Part shown: positions 22,568-30,751 of the stretch, piece after piece
Position numbering within the stretch: the stretch's first letter is position 1
How the letters are laid out: every line of letters starts with the position of its first letter
Origin: Rhodanobacteraceae bacterium ZG21-1
GTDB lineage: Bacteria; Pseudomonadota; Gammaproteobacteria; Xanthomonadales; Rhodanobacteraceae
Reading direction: 5' to 3'
NCBI GenBank assembly: GCA_021390615.1
Contig: JAJEJU010000019.1
Span: 1-55,107 of the forward strand
DNA: 55,107 nucleotides
Translations under genes and position numbers: made by a program
The notes under the pieces: generated by a model
The model's database searches: none
Told to the model about the DNA's origin: nothing
The model's input: the letters and a program-made list of their open reading frames with translations, nothing else

Positions 22568-23401
22568 CTATACAACGGTACCCGTCTTCTCCAACTTGTC
22601 CAGTGCCTCCAGGCGTGCCCGGATGGCCTCATTGGGTCTCAGGGCCACGGCCGGAGGCAGCACCACGGTGTCTTCGGCAGTCAATGGCACATGAGGCAAA
22701 TCGCGCAGGGCAATGCGGCGAACACGCGGCCGCTCGATCGGCAGCGTCGCCGCGCGATAGAGGATGATTTCGTGCTCGGCGGGATAATCCCGGCTTAGCA
22801 GGTCCAGCAATACTTGTCGGTATGGAGCGCCGGTCGCGAAGCGCGCCAAGGAACGATCACCGACCAGGGCCACCTGCCACAGCACCAGATAAGCGCTGGG
22901 ATCGAGGCGCCGCTCGTAGAACAGCAGCTGGCTGGCCTCGAAATGCTGACAGCCGAAGCGGCCCGGATCGATGCCCAGGTCGGCGTAGAGGCAGTCCTCG
23001 GCGGAAACGCCCGGTTCCATGTGCGCCTCGTAGCCCTCGGCGCGAGCCACTTCGATGACCTTGTGCGGCGACCAGGCGAACACACCGGGATGGCCGTAGA
23101 ACACGCCGCAGACCCGCTTGCCGGCGCGCACCTCGGCCATCATCAGGTCGACCCATTGCCGATAAGTCTTCAGGCGCGACTTGCCCTCCCGGTAATAGGG
23201 CTGAAGGCTGCGCACGTCCGGATGCATGCGCTGCAGCCACATTTCCACGATGCCGTCGGACAGCCCCGCAAACACCACGTCGGCTTGCTCGATATGGCTG
23301 CGCGCCAGCGGCGTCAAATGGGAACCGAGGGTCATGCCCATGCCGACGCAAGCCAGGCTGCCGCGCCGGGGACCGTTCGATGATGGCTGCGAGGAGGTCA
23401 T
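22568..23401 (-). CDS. Borosin-family peptide alpha-N-methyltransferase
   Basis: A 277-residue SAM-dependent methylase of the tetrapyrrole-methylase fold, but its motifs are those of borosin enzymes that methylate peptide backbone amides. It has LACVGMGM near the SAM site, VFYGHPGVFA at 100-109 and PGVSAEDCLYADLGIDP at 130-146, the last nearly identical to fungal OphMA from memory. The catalytic residues reported for OphMA (Tyr66, Arg72, Tyr76) align with Y70, R76 and Y80 at the same spacing. No precursor is fused, so this is the split form. I use the ATG at 23401; a TTG at 23419 is possible. The small partner follows on the same strand. A porphyrin-pathway role is unlikely given these motifs and neighbours. 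Confidence 0.88.
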   Translation of the reverse strand: MTSSQPSSNGPRRGSLACVGMGMTLGSHLTPLARSHIEQADVVFAGLSDGIVEMWLQRMHPDVRSLQPYYREGKSRLKTYRQWVDLMMAEVRAGKRVCGVFYGHPGVFAWSPHKVIEVARAEGYEAHMEPGVSAEDCLYADLGIDPGRFGCQHFEASQLLFYERRLDPSAYLVLWQVALVGDRSLARFATGAPYRQVLLDLLSRDYPAEHEIILYRAATLPIERPRVRRIALRDLPHVPLTAEDTVVLPPAVALRPNEAIRARLEALDKLEKTGTVV

Positions 23402-23507
23402 CGTCCGATGGTAGGGCAATTCCCGGCTCGGGAGCAGGCTTGCAGGGCGCCAGCCCTACGCAGGAGAGCAGCCCGATGCCGAGATTCGGTGACCCGGCGT
23501 TTGGCGG

Positions 23508-24269
23508 TCAGCCCGACCAGCGCAGCAACAGTCGATCGAGCGCAGAGAAATCTTTCACGGGGCTCGACCTGGCCAGGCGCGGCCCGACCTGCAGAAAGTG
23601 CTCGATCTGCCGCGACATCCACTGCCTCAGCGCTTCGTCCAGCGGCATGGTGTCGCCCTCGCTGGCTGTGGCCTTGCGCGTTTCGAGCGCAACGATCCAG
23701 GCGCGCTCGTCGGCGCTCACCCACTCCGTTTCCAACAATCGACTGAACATCGTCGGCGGCTGGGTCAGGGTGTGCTCCACCCAGCGGCAAGCCAGGATCG
23801 GGCGCAAGAAATAGAACACTTTCTTCAGACGCACCTGGTCGCCGCTCAGATGATCGCCGTAGGTCGAGCGGGCGATGCCGAGGTAATGATGCAGCGCGCG
23901 CGCCGGCTCGAAGCACGAGCCGATCGCGGAGCGGATGTCGCGCGCGAAGTCGTCGACGGCGCGATAGACGATCGGCGAATCGAACCATTCGTTGAAGGCG
24001 AGATTGCACTTCGACAGCAGGCGCAGCGATTTGCGCAGATCCCAACCGCTCACGTCGAGGTCGCCGGGCAGCATCTGCTCGATCACGTCGCGCGGCTCGA
24101 AGAGTTTCAGATACCACTCCCGCGGATGTGCGTACACGAAGCGCACGTCGTAGTCGCTGTCCGGCGAAGCGAAGCCCCAGGCGCGGCTGCCGGACTCTGC
24201 GGCATACAGCACGCGCACGCCGTGGCTGCGCTCGATGGCGTCAAGCGCGTCGTGGATCGCCTGGTTCAT
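23508..24269 (-). CDS. RlaP-type nucleotidyltransferase (DNA polymerase beta superfamily), second of pair
   Basis: A 253-residue predicted nucleotidyltransferase. The polymerase-beta active site is visible as GSRAWGF at 27-33 and SDYDVRFVY at 38-46, with D39 and D41 as metal ligands. The rest (YLKLFEPRDVIEQM, then DVSGWDLRKSLRLLSKCN) matches the family named RlaP, which is often found near RNA ligases and RNA-repair genes (knowledge). Its ATG overlaps the stop of the upstream paralogue by four bases (ATGA), so the two are translationally coupled. The substrate is not known for this family with certainty. Confidence 0.88.
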   Translation of the reverse strand: MNQAIHDALDAIERSHGVRVLYAAESGSRAWGFASPDSDYDVRFVYAHPREWYLKLFEPRDVIEQMLPGDLDVSGWDLRKSLRLLSKCNLAFNEWFDSPIVYRAVDDFARDIRSAIGSCFEPARALHHYLGIARSTYGDHLSGDQVRLKKVFYFLRPILACRWVEHTLTQPPTMFSRLLETEWVSADERAWIVALETRKATASEGDTMPLDEALRQWMSRQIEHFLQVGPRLARSSPVKDFSALDRLLLRWSG

Positions 24270-25366
24270 GGACAGCGCAACTCCCAGTGCCGGGTTAGTT
24301 CATGCAGCAAGGCATCGGCGGCCTCGAGATCGATGTGCGCCGGCAGATGGCTCTCGTCGAGATGCCTGGCGCAGCGATCGGCAATGGTGTGCGCCATCGC
24401 GATCAGCTCATCGTAGCCGAAGCGCCCTTGGCGTATGTCGAGCAAGAGGCTGCGTTGTTCGCCCTCGAAGCGCACGATGGGCCGGCCATGCTCAAGGATG
24501 GATTCACCCGAGAGCAGCAGGCGCATGGTATGCATCAAGTTCTTCGCGTCGTAGTCCAGCTCGCCGGCCTCTTGCTGGCGCCAGCGTGCTTCGTTGCGTT
24601 CGCGTCGCCAGGTCCAATAGTTCTGATGGTCGACCATGGCCTGCTTCCACGACTGCTCGTGATAGAACAGCAACCCGGCGAAGCGAGGCGCCTCGTCTTC
24701 GATCGGAATGGGTTCGCAAACCAGCATGCCGTCGCGGAATACGCCGCGGGCGTGGTCGCCGTAGCGATAGAGCCGATAGCCATCGCGCGCATGCTCCAGT
24801 CGCGCGGCATGGAATGCCTGCAGATCCCAGCCCAATGCGCGCAGCGGCAGCGGACGGCATGGAGGCGCGTCACCGCCGGCCAGCCGCTCTCTCGGTATGA
24901 CGTGGCAATAGTCTTCCTTGGCCGGCGGCTGCTCGGGCTGCGGCTGGTTGATCCACTTGTTCTGCCCGCGCGCCTTCTTGACCTGGCCCAAGGCGTAGCC
25001 GATATGGTTTTGCACGCACTGCCTGGAAACGAACAGTTCGCGCCTGGCCAGCAGCAAGTCCATCTCGGGACTGCTGCTGCACACGCAATCCGCCGGCATA
25101 TAGAGCAGCTCGAGCATGTTGGGGTTGGCCGCGGTCAGCAACTCCAGCACGCGGCGCAGGCTGTAGTAGACGATGTCGTTGCGCGCGTCGGCGAGCTGTG
25201 CGGCCGGAGCATCCAGGCCGAGATAAGTGGCCGAGGGCAACGCATAGATGCCGCGCAGATCGCGATCGCTTTCCGGCGTCGCCGTGCCATAGGCATGACT
25301 GCCGCCGACGCATTCGAACAGCAAAGCCGGGTCGCTGTGATCGAGCAGAGTGTCGAGAGCGGGCAT
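24266..25366 (-). CDS. RlaP-type nucleotidyltransferase, first of pair
   Basis: A 366-residue protein with the same fold as its downstream neighbour: GGSHAYGTATPESDRDLRG at 21-39 contains the GG/GS loop and the metal-binding D34 and D36. A second conserved block is YSLRRVLELLTAANPNMLELLY, and NLMHTMRLLLSGE lies near the end. The start at 25366 follows GGAAGA by eight bases; the longer frame runs through the rtcR remnant. It is longer than the second gene by a central insertion (about 130-240). The pair probably acts together in RNA end processing, which is inference from family and from the rtcR fragment upstream. Confidence 0.86.
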   Translation of the reverse strand: MPALDTLLDHSDPALLFECVGGSHAYGTATPESDRDLRGIYALPSATYLGLDAPAAQLADARNDIVYYSLRRVLELLTAANPNMLELLYMPADCVCSSSPEMDLLLARRELFVSRQCVQNHIGYALGQVKKARGQNKWINQPQPEQPPAKEDYCHVIPRERLAGGDAPPCRPLPLRALGWDLQAFHAARLEHARDGYRLYRYGDHARGVFRDGMLVCEPIPIEDEAPRFAGLLFYHEQSWKQAMVDHQNYWTWRRERNEARWRQQEAGELDYDAKNLMHTMRLLLSGESILEHGRPIVRFEGEQRSLLLDIRQGRFGYDELIAMAHTIADRCARHLDESHLPAHIDLEAADALLHELTRHWELRCP

Positions 25367-25413
25367 GCGCGGATCTTCCATGATCCGGCGAAGCCGGATC
25401 GTCGTGCGGAAAT

Positions 25414-25605
25414 TCAGGATTCCGCCGAGCCTAGCACCAACTCCCAGCTCAGGCCGAAGCGCGCCAGGTACTTGCGCAGACGATCGGCAGCATTGGTGCT
25501 GGTGCGCCGGTTGCGCGAGGCTGCGAACAGCTGGCGACCGGCCTCGGAAAGGCTGCGGCAACGCCGGCACAGGCGCACCACTTCGCGCAGCGGCTGAAGC
25601 TGGAA
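25414..25605 (-). pseudogene. rtcR: 3' fragment of rtcR (sigma-54 activator of RNA repair)
   Basis: On the minus strand a 63-codon frame ends at the TGA at 25416-25414. Its translation contains RCRSLSEAGRQLFAASR and ADRLRKYLARFGLSWE, which I recognise as the C-terminal DNA-binding end of RtcR, the sigma-54 activator of rtcBA. Homology appears to stop near 25605; the N-terminal CARF-like domain and AAA+ domain, some 460 residues, are missing. The next gene upstream is ribokinase. So this is a truncated remnant just upstream of the two RlaP-type genes and in the same direction, probably left by a deletion. Confidence 0.8.
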
Positions 25606-25750
25606 GTGTCGTGTTCGCCGCGTTCAGCGAACGCGATATATCTGTTGAGTGCGCCGCCACGCCGCCCTGATCGAGAAATTCCTGCCGGTGTAGATCGACT
25701 TCGAGCAACAGCGGTCGGACTATTCGCAGGTCAGCGTGAGCAGCTGAGGC
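25606..25750. other. Intergenic remnant between rtcR fragment and rbsK
   Basis: 145 bp without a gene. It holds a small palindrome GCGTTC-AGC-GAACGC at 25620-25634 followed by GATATATC. Probably the junction of the deletion that removed most of rtcR. Confidence 0.4.
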
Positions 25751-26659
25751 TCAGCCCTGCGTGGCCAGCCAGCGCTCCAGTTCATCCAGCTTCGGCATGC
25801 CGCCTTGCGCGCCGAGCCGGGTGACCGACAGCGCGGCAGTGGCGCAGGCCTTGCGCACCGCGACGGCAAGGCCTTCGTGCAGGAAGACGGCGAGCGCGGC
25901 ATTGAAGGTGTCGCCTGCGCCGGTGCTGTCGACCACCTCGACCTTGAAGCCCGGCTGGTGCAGCGGCTCGGCATCGTCGCGGTCGCGGTACCACGCGCCT
26001 TCGGCGCCGCGGGTCAACACCAGCGGGCAGGGCGCACGGCGCATCAGGGCACGAAAATCCTGCGCGTCTGCGCCCTGCTCTTCGCCTAGCAGGATGGCCA
26101 GCTCGTGCTGGTTCGGCGTGACATAGCGGGCCAGCTGCAGCCATGCCAGCGGCAGCTGTCGTGCCGGCGCGGGATTGAGGATCACCGGCACGCCGAGCTG
26201 CTGGCCGAGGCGCAGCGTCGCCTCGACCGACGCCGGCGGAATTTCCATCTGCACCAGCACGGCGTCGGCATGGCGCATGGTTTCCGCGGCGGCTTCGACA
26301 TCGGCCGGCGTGACGCAGGCATTCGCGCCAGGCACCACGATGATCTGGTTTTCGCCGCCGGCGACGGTGATCGAAGCGGTGCCGCTGCCCATTTCGGCGA
26401 TGCGGCGCACATGCGTCAGGTCCACGCCTTCGCGGCCCAGGCCCTCGTGCAACTGGTCGCCGAAGGCATCGTCGCCGAGCGCGCCGACCAGGCTGACCTT
26501 GGCGCCGAGGCGGGCCGCGGCCACGGCCTGGTTGGCGCCTTTGCCGCCATGCACGGTGAGAAAGCGCTCGCCGAGCAGGGTCTCACCCGGACCGGCGAAG
26601 CGCGGCGCCAGGGTGACCAGGTCCATGTTGATGCTGCCGACCACGACGACATGGCTCAT
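25751..26659 (-). CDS. rbsK: Ribokinase
   Basis: PfkB-family kinase that phosphorylates ribose to ribose 5-phosphate. The 302 residues show the N-terminal VGSINMDLVTLAPRF, the substrate-binding GGKGANQAVAAARLG (38-52), NPAPARQLP, TPNQHEL and the anion-hole signature DSTGAGDTF (244-252) with the catalytic D250. No ribose transporter or nucleosidase gene is adjacent, so its ribose source is not evident; related sugars or nucleosides could be substrates. Confidence 0.93.
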   Translation of the reverse strand: MSHVVVVGSINMDLVTLAPRFAGPGETLLGERFLTVHGGKGANQAVAAARLGAKVSLVGALGDDAFGDQLHEGLGREGVDLTHVRRIAEMGSGTASITVAGGENQIIVVPGANACVTPADVEAAAETMRHADAVLVQMEIPPASVEATLRLGQQLGVPVILNPAPARQLPLAWLQLARYVTPNQHELAILLGEEQGADAQDFRALMRRAPCPLVLTRGAEGAWYRDRDDAEPLHQPGFKVEVVDSTGAGDTFNAALAVFLHEGLAVAVRKACATAALSVTRLGAQGGMPKLDELERWLATQG

Positions 26660-26829
26660 GCGATTTCCGTAGGCTTCGCGGTAAACCGACGAGCATACGT
26701 GAAGGCGCGTTGCTGCGCTGGCGGCAACGCAGCAGGCTCATGTGGATCGGGTTGTCGTCCGCAAAGTCCACCTGCATGCACCGAGTCGAAGATCGCTACG
26801 CGCGATCCATGTGACGCGGTCGTTTGAGA

Positions 26830-26861
26830 TGCAGGGAGCCGACGCGGCTCGACTCCCTGCA
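26830..26861 (-). terminator. Hairpin after the Spy-like gene
   Basis: TGCAGGGAG and CTCCCTGCA are perfect 9-bp arms, with an alternative inner stem GAGCCG-ACG-CGGCTC. It lies 16 bp after the Spy-like stop on the minus strand. There is no T-run, so it may be a transcript-stabilising or Rho-assisted end rather than a classical terminator. Confidence 0.45.
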
Positions 26862-26876
26862 GCGATCGGCAAAAAC

Positions 26877-27302
26877 TCAGCTGCCGGAGCCGGAGCCGGC
26901 GTTGGGCGTCGCATGCTGCTCCATGCGCCGCTGCATCGCCTTCTCGCGCCATTGCTGATACTGCTGGCGCTGGGTGTCGGTGAGCACGGCCTGCAGCTGG
27001 CTGTCGGCATCCTGCATGATCGACAGCAGCTTGGCGCGGCGATCCGCGCCCTTCAGGCTGCTGTCGCTGCGCACGGCTTCCGCCTGCTGCTGGCGGCTCT
27101 GCAGGATCGGCTGGATCTTCGCGACCTGGTCCGGGCTCAGCTGCAGCCGCTTGGTCAGGCGGTCCAGCTGCTGTTGCGGATCGGCAGCGCCGTGATGCGC
27201 CCCGGCGGCCGGCGAGTTGTTCGGCGCATCCTGGGCAAGGGCGGCACCGCAGGCCAGGCTGGCGGCCAGCGCAAGCGCGGCGAGACGAAGAACGGTTTTC
27301 AT
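26877..27302 (-). CDS. Spy/CpxP-like periplasmic protein
   Basis: A 141-residue exported helical protein. The signal peptide ends ACGAALA-QD at about residue 23. Two LTxxQ-like motifs characteristic of the Spy/CpxP family are present, LSPDQ at 55-59 and LTDTQ at 107-111, separated by a Gln/Arg-rich helix. Spy-type proteins are periplasmic chaperones, and related proteins sense metals or envelope stress. There is no two-component system next to it. Confidence 0.82.
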   Translation of the reverse strand: MKTVLRLAALALAASLACGAALAQDAPNNSPAAGAHHGAADPQQQLDRLTKRLQLSPDQVAKIQPILQSRQQQAEAVRSDSSLKGADRRAKLLSIMQDADSQLQAVLTDTQRQQYQQWREKAMQRRMEQHATPNAGSGSGS

Positions 27303-27449
27303 GCATGGCTCCGGAAAGAGTGATGTCTTCAGGCAAACGCGGCCTGTCGCACCGGCGTTGACCTCGGCCGATGGCTTGAAAGCGAGCGCATTGCCCTGAT
27401 GCCTGAGGATCGTGAACAGGCGCTAAGATTCCCCAGCTGGAGGCGACCC

Positions 27450-28142
27450 ATGATCGAGCTGTATTACTGGCCGACGCCGAATGGCCACAAGATCACCCTG
27501 TTCCTCGAAGAAGCCGGCTTGCCGTATGTGGTGAAGCCGGTGGACATCGCGCGCGGCGAGCAGTTCGAGCCGGCCTTCCTGGCGATCTCGCCGAACAACC
27601 GCATGCCGGCGATCGTCGATACTGCGCCGGCCGACGGCGGCGCGCCGCTGAGCGTGTTCGAGTCCGGCGCGATCCTCGAATACCTGGCCGACAAGAGCGG
27701 CCAGTTCCTGCCGCGCGATCCGCGCGGGCGCAGCGAGACGCTGCAATGGCTGTACTGGCAGGTCGGTGGGCTGGGGCCGATGCTGGGCCAGAATCATCAT
27801 TTCAAGCGCTACGCGCCGGAACCGATTCCGTACGCCATCGAGCGCTACGTCAACGAGACGCGGCGCCTGTATGGCGTGCTGGATCGCCGGCTGCAGGGTC
27901 GCGCTTTCATCGCCGGCGAACACTACGGCATCGCCGACATGGCGGCCTATCCCTGGACCGTGCCGCACGAGGCGCAAGGCATCGAACTCGCCGATTTCCC
28001 CGAAGTCCGCCGCTGGTTCGAGGCCATCGCCGCGCGACCCGCGACGCAGCGCGCCTATGCGGTGGGCGAGGCGCTGAAGAGCCGGCAAGTGGACATCCGC
28101 AGCGATGAGGCCGCGCGCCGCATCCTGTTCGGCCAGAAGTGA
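27450..28142 (+). CDS. yfcG: Nu-class glutathione S-transferase / disulfide reductase (YfcG-like)
   Basis: A 230-residue GST with the YfcG hallmark TPNGHKITLFLEEAGLPY at residues 8-25 and SPNNRMPAIVD, FESGAILEYLA, LQWLYWQVGGLGPMLGQNHHF further on, close to the E. coli protein throughout. YfcG reduces disulfides with glutathione rather than conjugating substrates (knowledge). The ATG at 27450 follows GGAGG by six bases; an upstream in-frame ATG at 27399 would add an unlikely 17-residue extension. It is convergent with poxB, three bases apart. Confidence 0.93.
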   Translation: MIELYYWPTPNGHKITLFLEEAGLPYVVKPVDIARGEQFEPAFLAISPNNRMPAIVDTAPADGGAPLSVFESGAILEYLADKSGQFLPRDPRGRSETLQWLYWQVGGLGPMLGQNHHFKRYAPEPIPYAIERYVNETRRLYGVLDRRLQGRAFIAGEHYGIADMAAYPWTVPHEAQGIELADFPEVRRWFEAIAARPATQRAYAVGEALKSRQVDIRSDEAARRILFGQK

Positions 28143-28145
28143 GGC

Positions 28146-29864
28146 TCAGTCGGCGAAGTTGCTGCGCAGCAGCTCTTCCACCTCGCCGCCGCGCCCGGCC
28201 AGCACTGCCTTGGCCGAATACAGCGCGGTGTGCAGCACCTGGCCGACTTCGATTTTCGGCGGCATCACCAGTTCGTAGCGATTGACCCGGACGTCGAGCA
28301 GGGCCGGGCCGGGCTGGGCGAGGAAATCCTTGATGGCCGCTTCCAGCTGGTCGGCGCGTTCCACCCGGCGGCCGTGGAAGCCGATCGCCTCGGCCAGCCT
28401 GGCGAAGTCCGGATTCTTCAGGTCGGTGTAGGTGTCGAGCAGGCCTTCCACTTTCTGCTCCATCTCGACGAAGCCGAGCGAGCCGTTGTTGTAGACCACC
28501 ACCTTGAGCGCGATGTCTTCCTGGATCGCGGTGAGCAGGTCGCCCAGCAGCATGGCAATGCCGCCATCGCCACTGAGCGAAATCACCTGCCGCCCGGGCA
28601 GCGCCTTCTTGATGCCCAGCGCTTCCGGCATCGCATTCGCCATGGTGCCGTGGACCAGGCTGCTCAGCGTGCGCCGCCTGCCGTTGCTGTGGATGTGCCG
28701 CAGCATCCACACCATCGGGCTGCCGCCGTCGGCGGTGAAGATGGCATCGTCGGCCGCATGCAGATCGAGCAGGTGGGTCAGGTACTGCGGATGGATTAAG
28801 CCGTCGGCGCCGGGCTGTTCCTGCCGGGCCAAGGTTTCCAGGGTGTCCTGCCGGTGCTTCAGGCTGTTGCGCAGGAAGGCATGTTCCTCGCGCGGCTGCA
28901 GGCGCGGCAGCAGGGCTTCGAGGGTGGGCTTGATGTCGCCGACCACACCGAGGTCCACCGGATGGCGACGGCCGAGGTGGGTGGCCTCGCGGTCGATCTG
29001 GATGAGCTTGGCCTCGCCCGGATAGAACTGGCTCCAGGCGAAGTCGGCGCCGAGCAGCAGCAAGGTGTCGCTGGCGTCGATCGCGCGGAAGCCGGACTCC
29101 ACTCCGAGAATGCCGGTCATGCCCATGTTGTAGGGATTGTCCGGCTCGATGAAATCCTTGGCGCGCGAGGTGTGCGCCACCGGTGCCTGCAGCCGCTCGG
29201 CCAGCGCGATCACTTCCTTCTGCGCGCCCTCGCAGCCCGAGCCGCAGTACAGCGTGACGCGCCTGCCGGTGTTGAGGAGCGCCGCGACCGCATCGAGTTC
29301 GTCATCGGAAGGCCGCAGCAGCGGCTGCGGATGGTGCGGCCGGAACGGCGCGCCCTCCTCCACCTCGGCGGCGCTGATGTCGCCCGGCACGATGATCACC
29401 GCGACGCCGCGCTTGTTCAGCGCAGCCTGGGCGGCCAGCGCGGTGACCCGTCGCGCCTGTGCCGGCGTGTGCACGTAGGCGCAGAAATGGCTGCAGGTCT
29501 GGTAGATCGGTTTCAGGTCCACTTCCTGTGGGAAGTCCATGCCCATCTCGCTGGTCGCGACCTGGGTGGCGATCAGCACCACCGGCGCGCGATTGCGATG
29601 CGCCTCGAACAGGCCGTTGACGAAGTGCAGGCTGCCCGGGCCGCAGGTGCCGGCGCAGGCGGTGAGCCGGCCGGTGATCAGCGCCTCGCCGCCGGCGGCC
29701 ATCGCGCCGGCTTCCTCGTGGCGCATGTGCACCCAGGCGATGTCGCTGCGGCGGATCGCATCGGTGATGTGGTTGAGGGTGTCGCCGACGATGCCGTAGC
29801 AGCGCTGCACTCCGGCCTCTTCCAGCGTCTCGATGATGATGTCGGCGACTTTCTTCTTGGCCAT
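28146..29864 (-). CDS. poxB: Pyruvate dehydrogenase (ubiquinone) / pyruvate oxidase
   Basis: Peripheral membrane flavoenzyme that uses TPP and FAD to convert pyruvate to acetate and CO2, passing electrons to ubiquinone. At 572 residues it equals the E. coli enzyme. Motifs: YGIVGDTLNHITDAI and HMRHEEAGAMAAGGEA in the N-terminal TPP-binding domain, the central FAD domain, and SGDGGIAMLLGDLLTAIQEDIALKVVVYNN in the TPP/Mg-binding domain. The start follows AGGAGA. The product acetate could be re-used by the Acs at the left end of this window. Alternatives in the family (acetolactate synthase) are less likely from these motifs. Confidence 0.92.
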   Translation of the reverse strand: MAKKKVADIIIETLEEAGVQRCYGIVGDTLNHITDAIRRSDIAWVHMRHEEAGAMAAGGEALITGRLTACAGTCGPGSLHFVNGLFEAHRNRAPVVLIATQVATSEMGMDFPQEVDLKPIYQTCSHFCAYVHTPAQARRVTALAAQAALNKRGVAVIIVPGDISAAEVEEGAPFRPHHPQPLLRPSDDELDAVAALLNTGRRVTLYCGSGCEGAQKEVIALAERLQAPVAHTSRAKDFIEPDNPYNMGMTGILGVESGFRAIDASDTLLLLGADFAWSQFYPGEAKLIQIDREATHLGRRHPVDLGVVGDIKPTLEALLPRLQPREEHAFLRNSLKHRQDTLETLARQEQPGADGLIHPQYLTHLLDLHAADDAIFTADGGSPMVWMLRHIHSNGRRRTLSSLVHGTMANAMPEALGIKKALPGRQVISLSGDGGIAMLLGDLLTAIQEDIALKVVVYNNGSLGFVEMEQKVEGLLDTYTDLKNPDFARLAEAIGFHGRRVERADQLEAAIKDFLAQPGPALLDVRVNRYELVMPPKIEVGQVLHTALYSAKAVLAGRGGEVEELLRSNFAD

Positions 29865-29993
29865 GGCGGTCTCCTGATGCCGGGCCGGATACCGGCAAGG
29901 CAAAGACCCCATTGAAGGCGCCCGCGCGAAAATTTCAGGTGAATGCGGCGCCAGATGCACGAAGCCGGGCAGGGCCCGGCTTCGCAAGCTGCC

Positions 29994-30608
29994 TCAGTGG
30001 GCGTGGCCGACGCCCGAATCGCCCTGCTCCAGCGGCGGCGGCGCACCCGCCACGGCGAGCAGCGCCTGCGCGTAGCCGTCGTCGAGACTGATCGTGGAGA
30101 CTTCGTCCCAGGCGAAGTACGAGGCCTCGCGCAGCCACTCCGCGTCGGGGCTGATCTCCTGCATGTAGAAGCCGTCGTCCTCGGTGCTGACCAGCCGGCC
30201 GATGTAGCAGACCTCGGCCTCCTCCTCGCTGTCCACGTGCACACCGATCACCGGCGACTGCTGGCCGGCCGCCTGCACCGCCTCGCGGATCCCGTCCAGC
30301 GGGAAGCCCGGCGGCGGGTTGGGCTGCAGTCCCTTCAGGGCCAGCGCCTTTTCCATGAAAGAGTGATGCTTGTCGGGCACTTCCAGTTCGGTGATGTCGC
30401 GATGGCGCATCACGTACATGCCGTCGTAGGTGATGCTGTCGCCGACCACCCACAGCAGGAAGAACTCGCGGCCCACGCCGCCCACGTAGCCGCAAAAGCT
30501 GCCGTGCTCGAGCTCGCCCCGCCACAACCGGATCAGCTGACCCTGCTGCTGCGCCTCGCGCAGCGAAGCGCGTTGACCGGTGGTTTTGAGTTCAATGACC
30601 TTGCCCAT
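29994..30608 (-). CDS. Conserved-looking protein of unknown function
   Basis: A 204-residue cytoplasmic protein without signal peptide or membrane helix. It starts MGKVIELKTTGQRASLREAQ, continues with a beta-rich part (SFCGYVGGVGREFFLLWVVGDSITYDG) and ends in VGHAH, which might bind metal. I do not recognise a family with confidence. It lies between poxB and hslU on the same strand but with its own intergenic space on both sides. Confidence 0.75.
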   Translation of the reverse strand: MGKVIELKTTGQRASLREAQQQGQLIRLWRGELEHGSFCGYVGGVGREFFLLWVVGDSITYDGMYVMRHRDITELEVPDKHHSFMEKALALKGLQPNPPPGFPLDGIREAVQAAGQQSPVIGVHVDSEEEAEVCYIGRLVSTEDDGFYMQEISPDAEWLREASYFAWDEVSTISLDDGYAQALLAVAGAPPPLEQGDSGVGHAH

Positions 30609-30684
30609 GGCGCGAATTTTAACAGACCCGGTAGGTAGCCATGTTCAGGCGATGTAACCGCCGCGGATGGCTGGCTTGATGGAC

Positions 30685-30714
30685 TCCCGCCAGGCATGCA
30701 AGTTCCTGGCGGGA
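30685..30714. repeat. 10-bp inverted repeat after hslU
   Basis: TCCCGCCAGG and CCTGGCGGGA form a perfect 10-bp stem with a 10-nt loop, 38 bp after the hslU stop. There is no T-run on the minus side. It may still end the dapF-hslU transcript or be an operator of the 204-residue protein downstream. Confidence 0.55.
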
Positions 30715-30751
30715 AAGCTTATTTCCGTCCCGGGTCGCCGTCACCCGGGGC

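Noticed and set aside
22568-23401. Reading the methylase as a cobalamin/siroheme pathway enzyme
   Set aside because: No other tetrapyrrole gene nearby and the motifs fit the borosin branch, including the catalytic Tyr/Arg/Tyr set.
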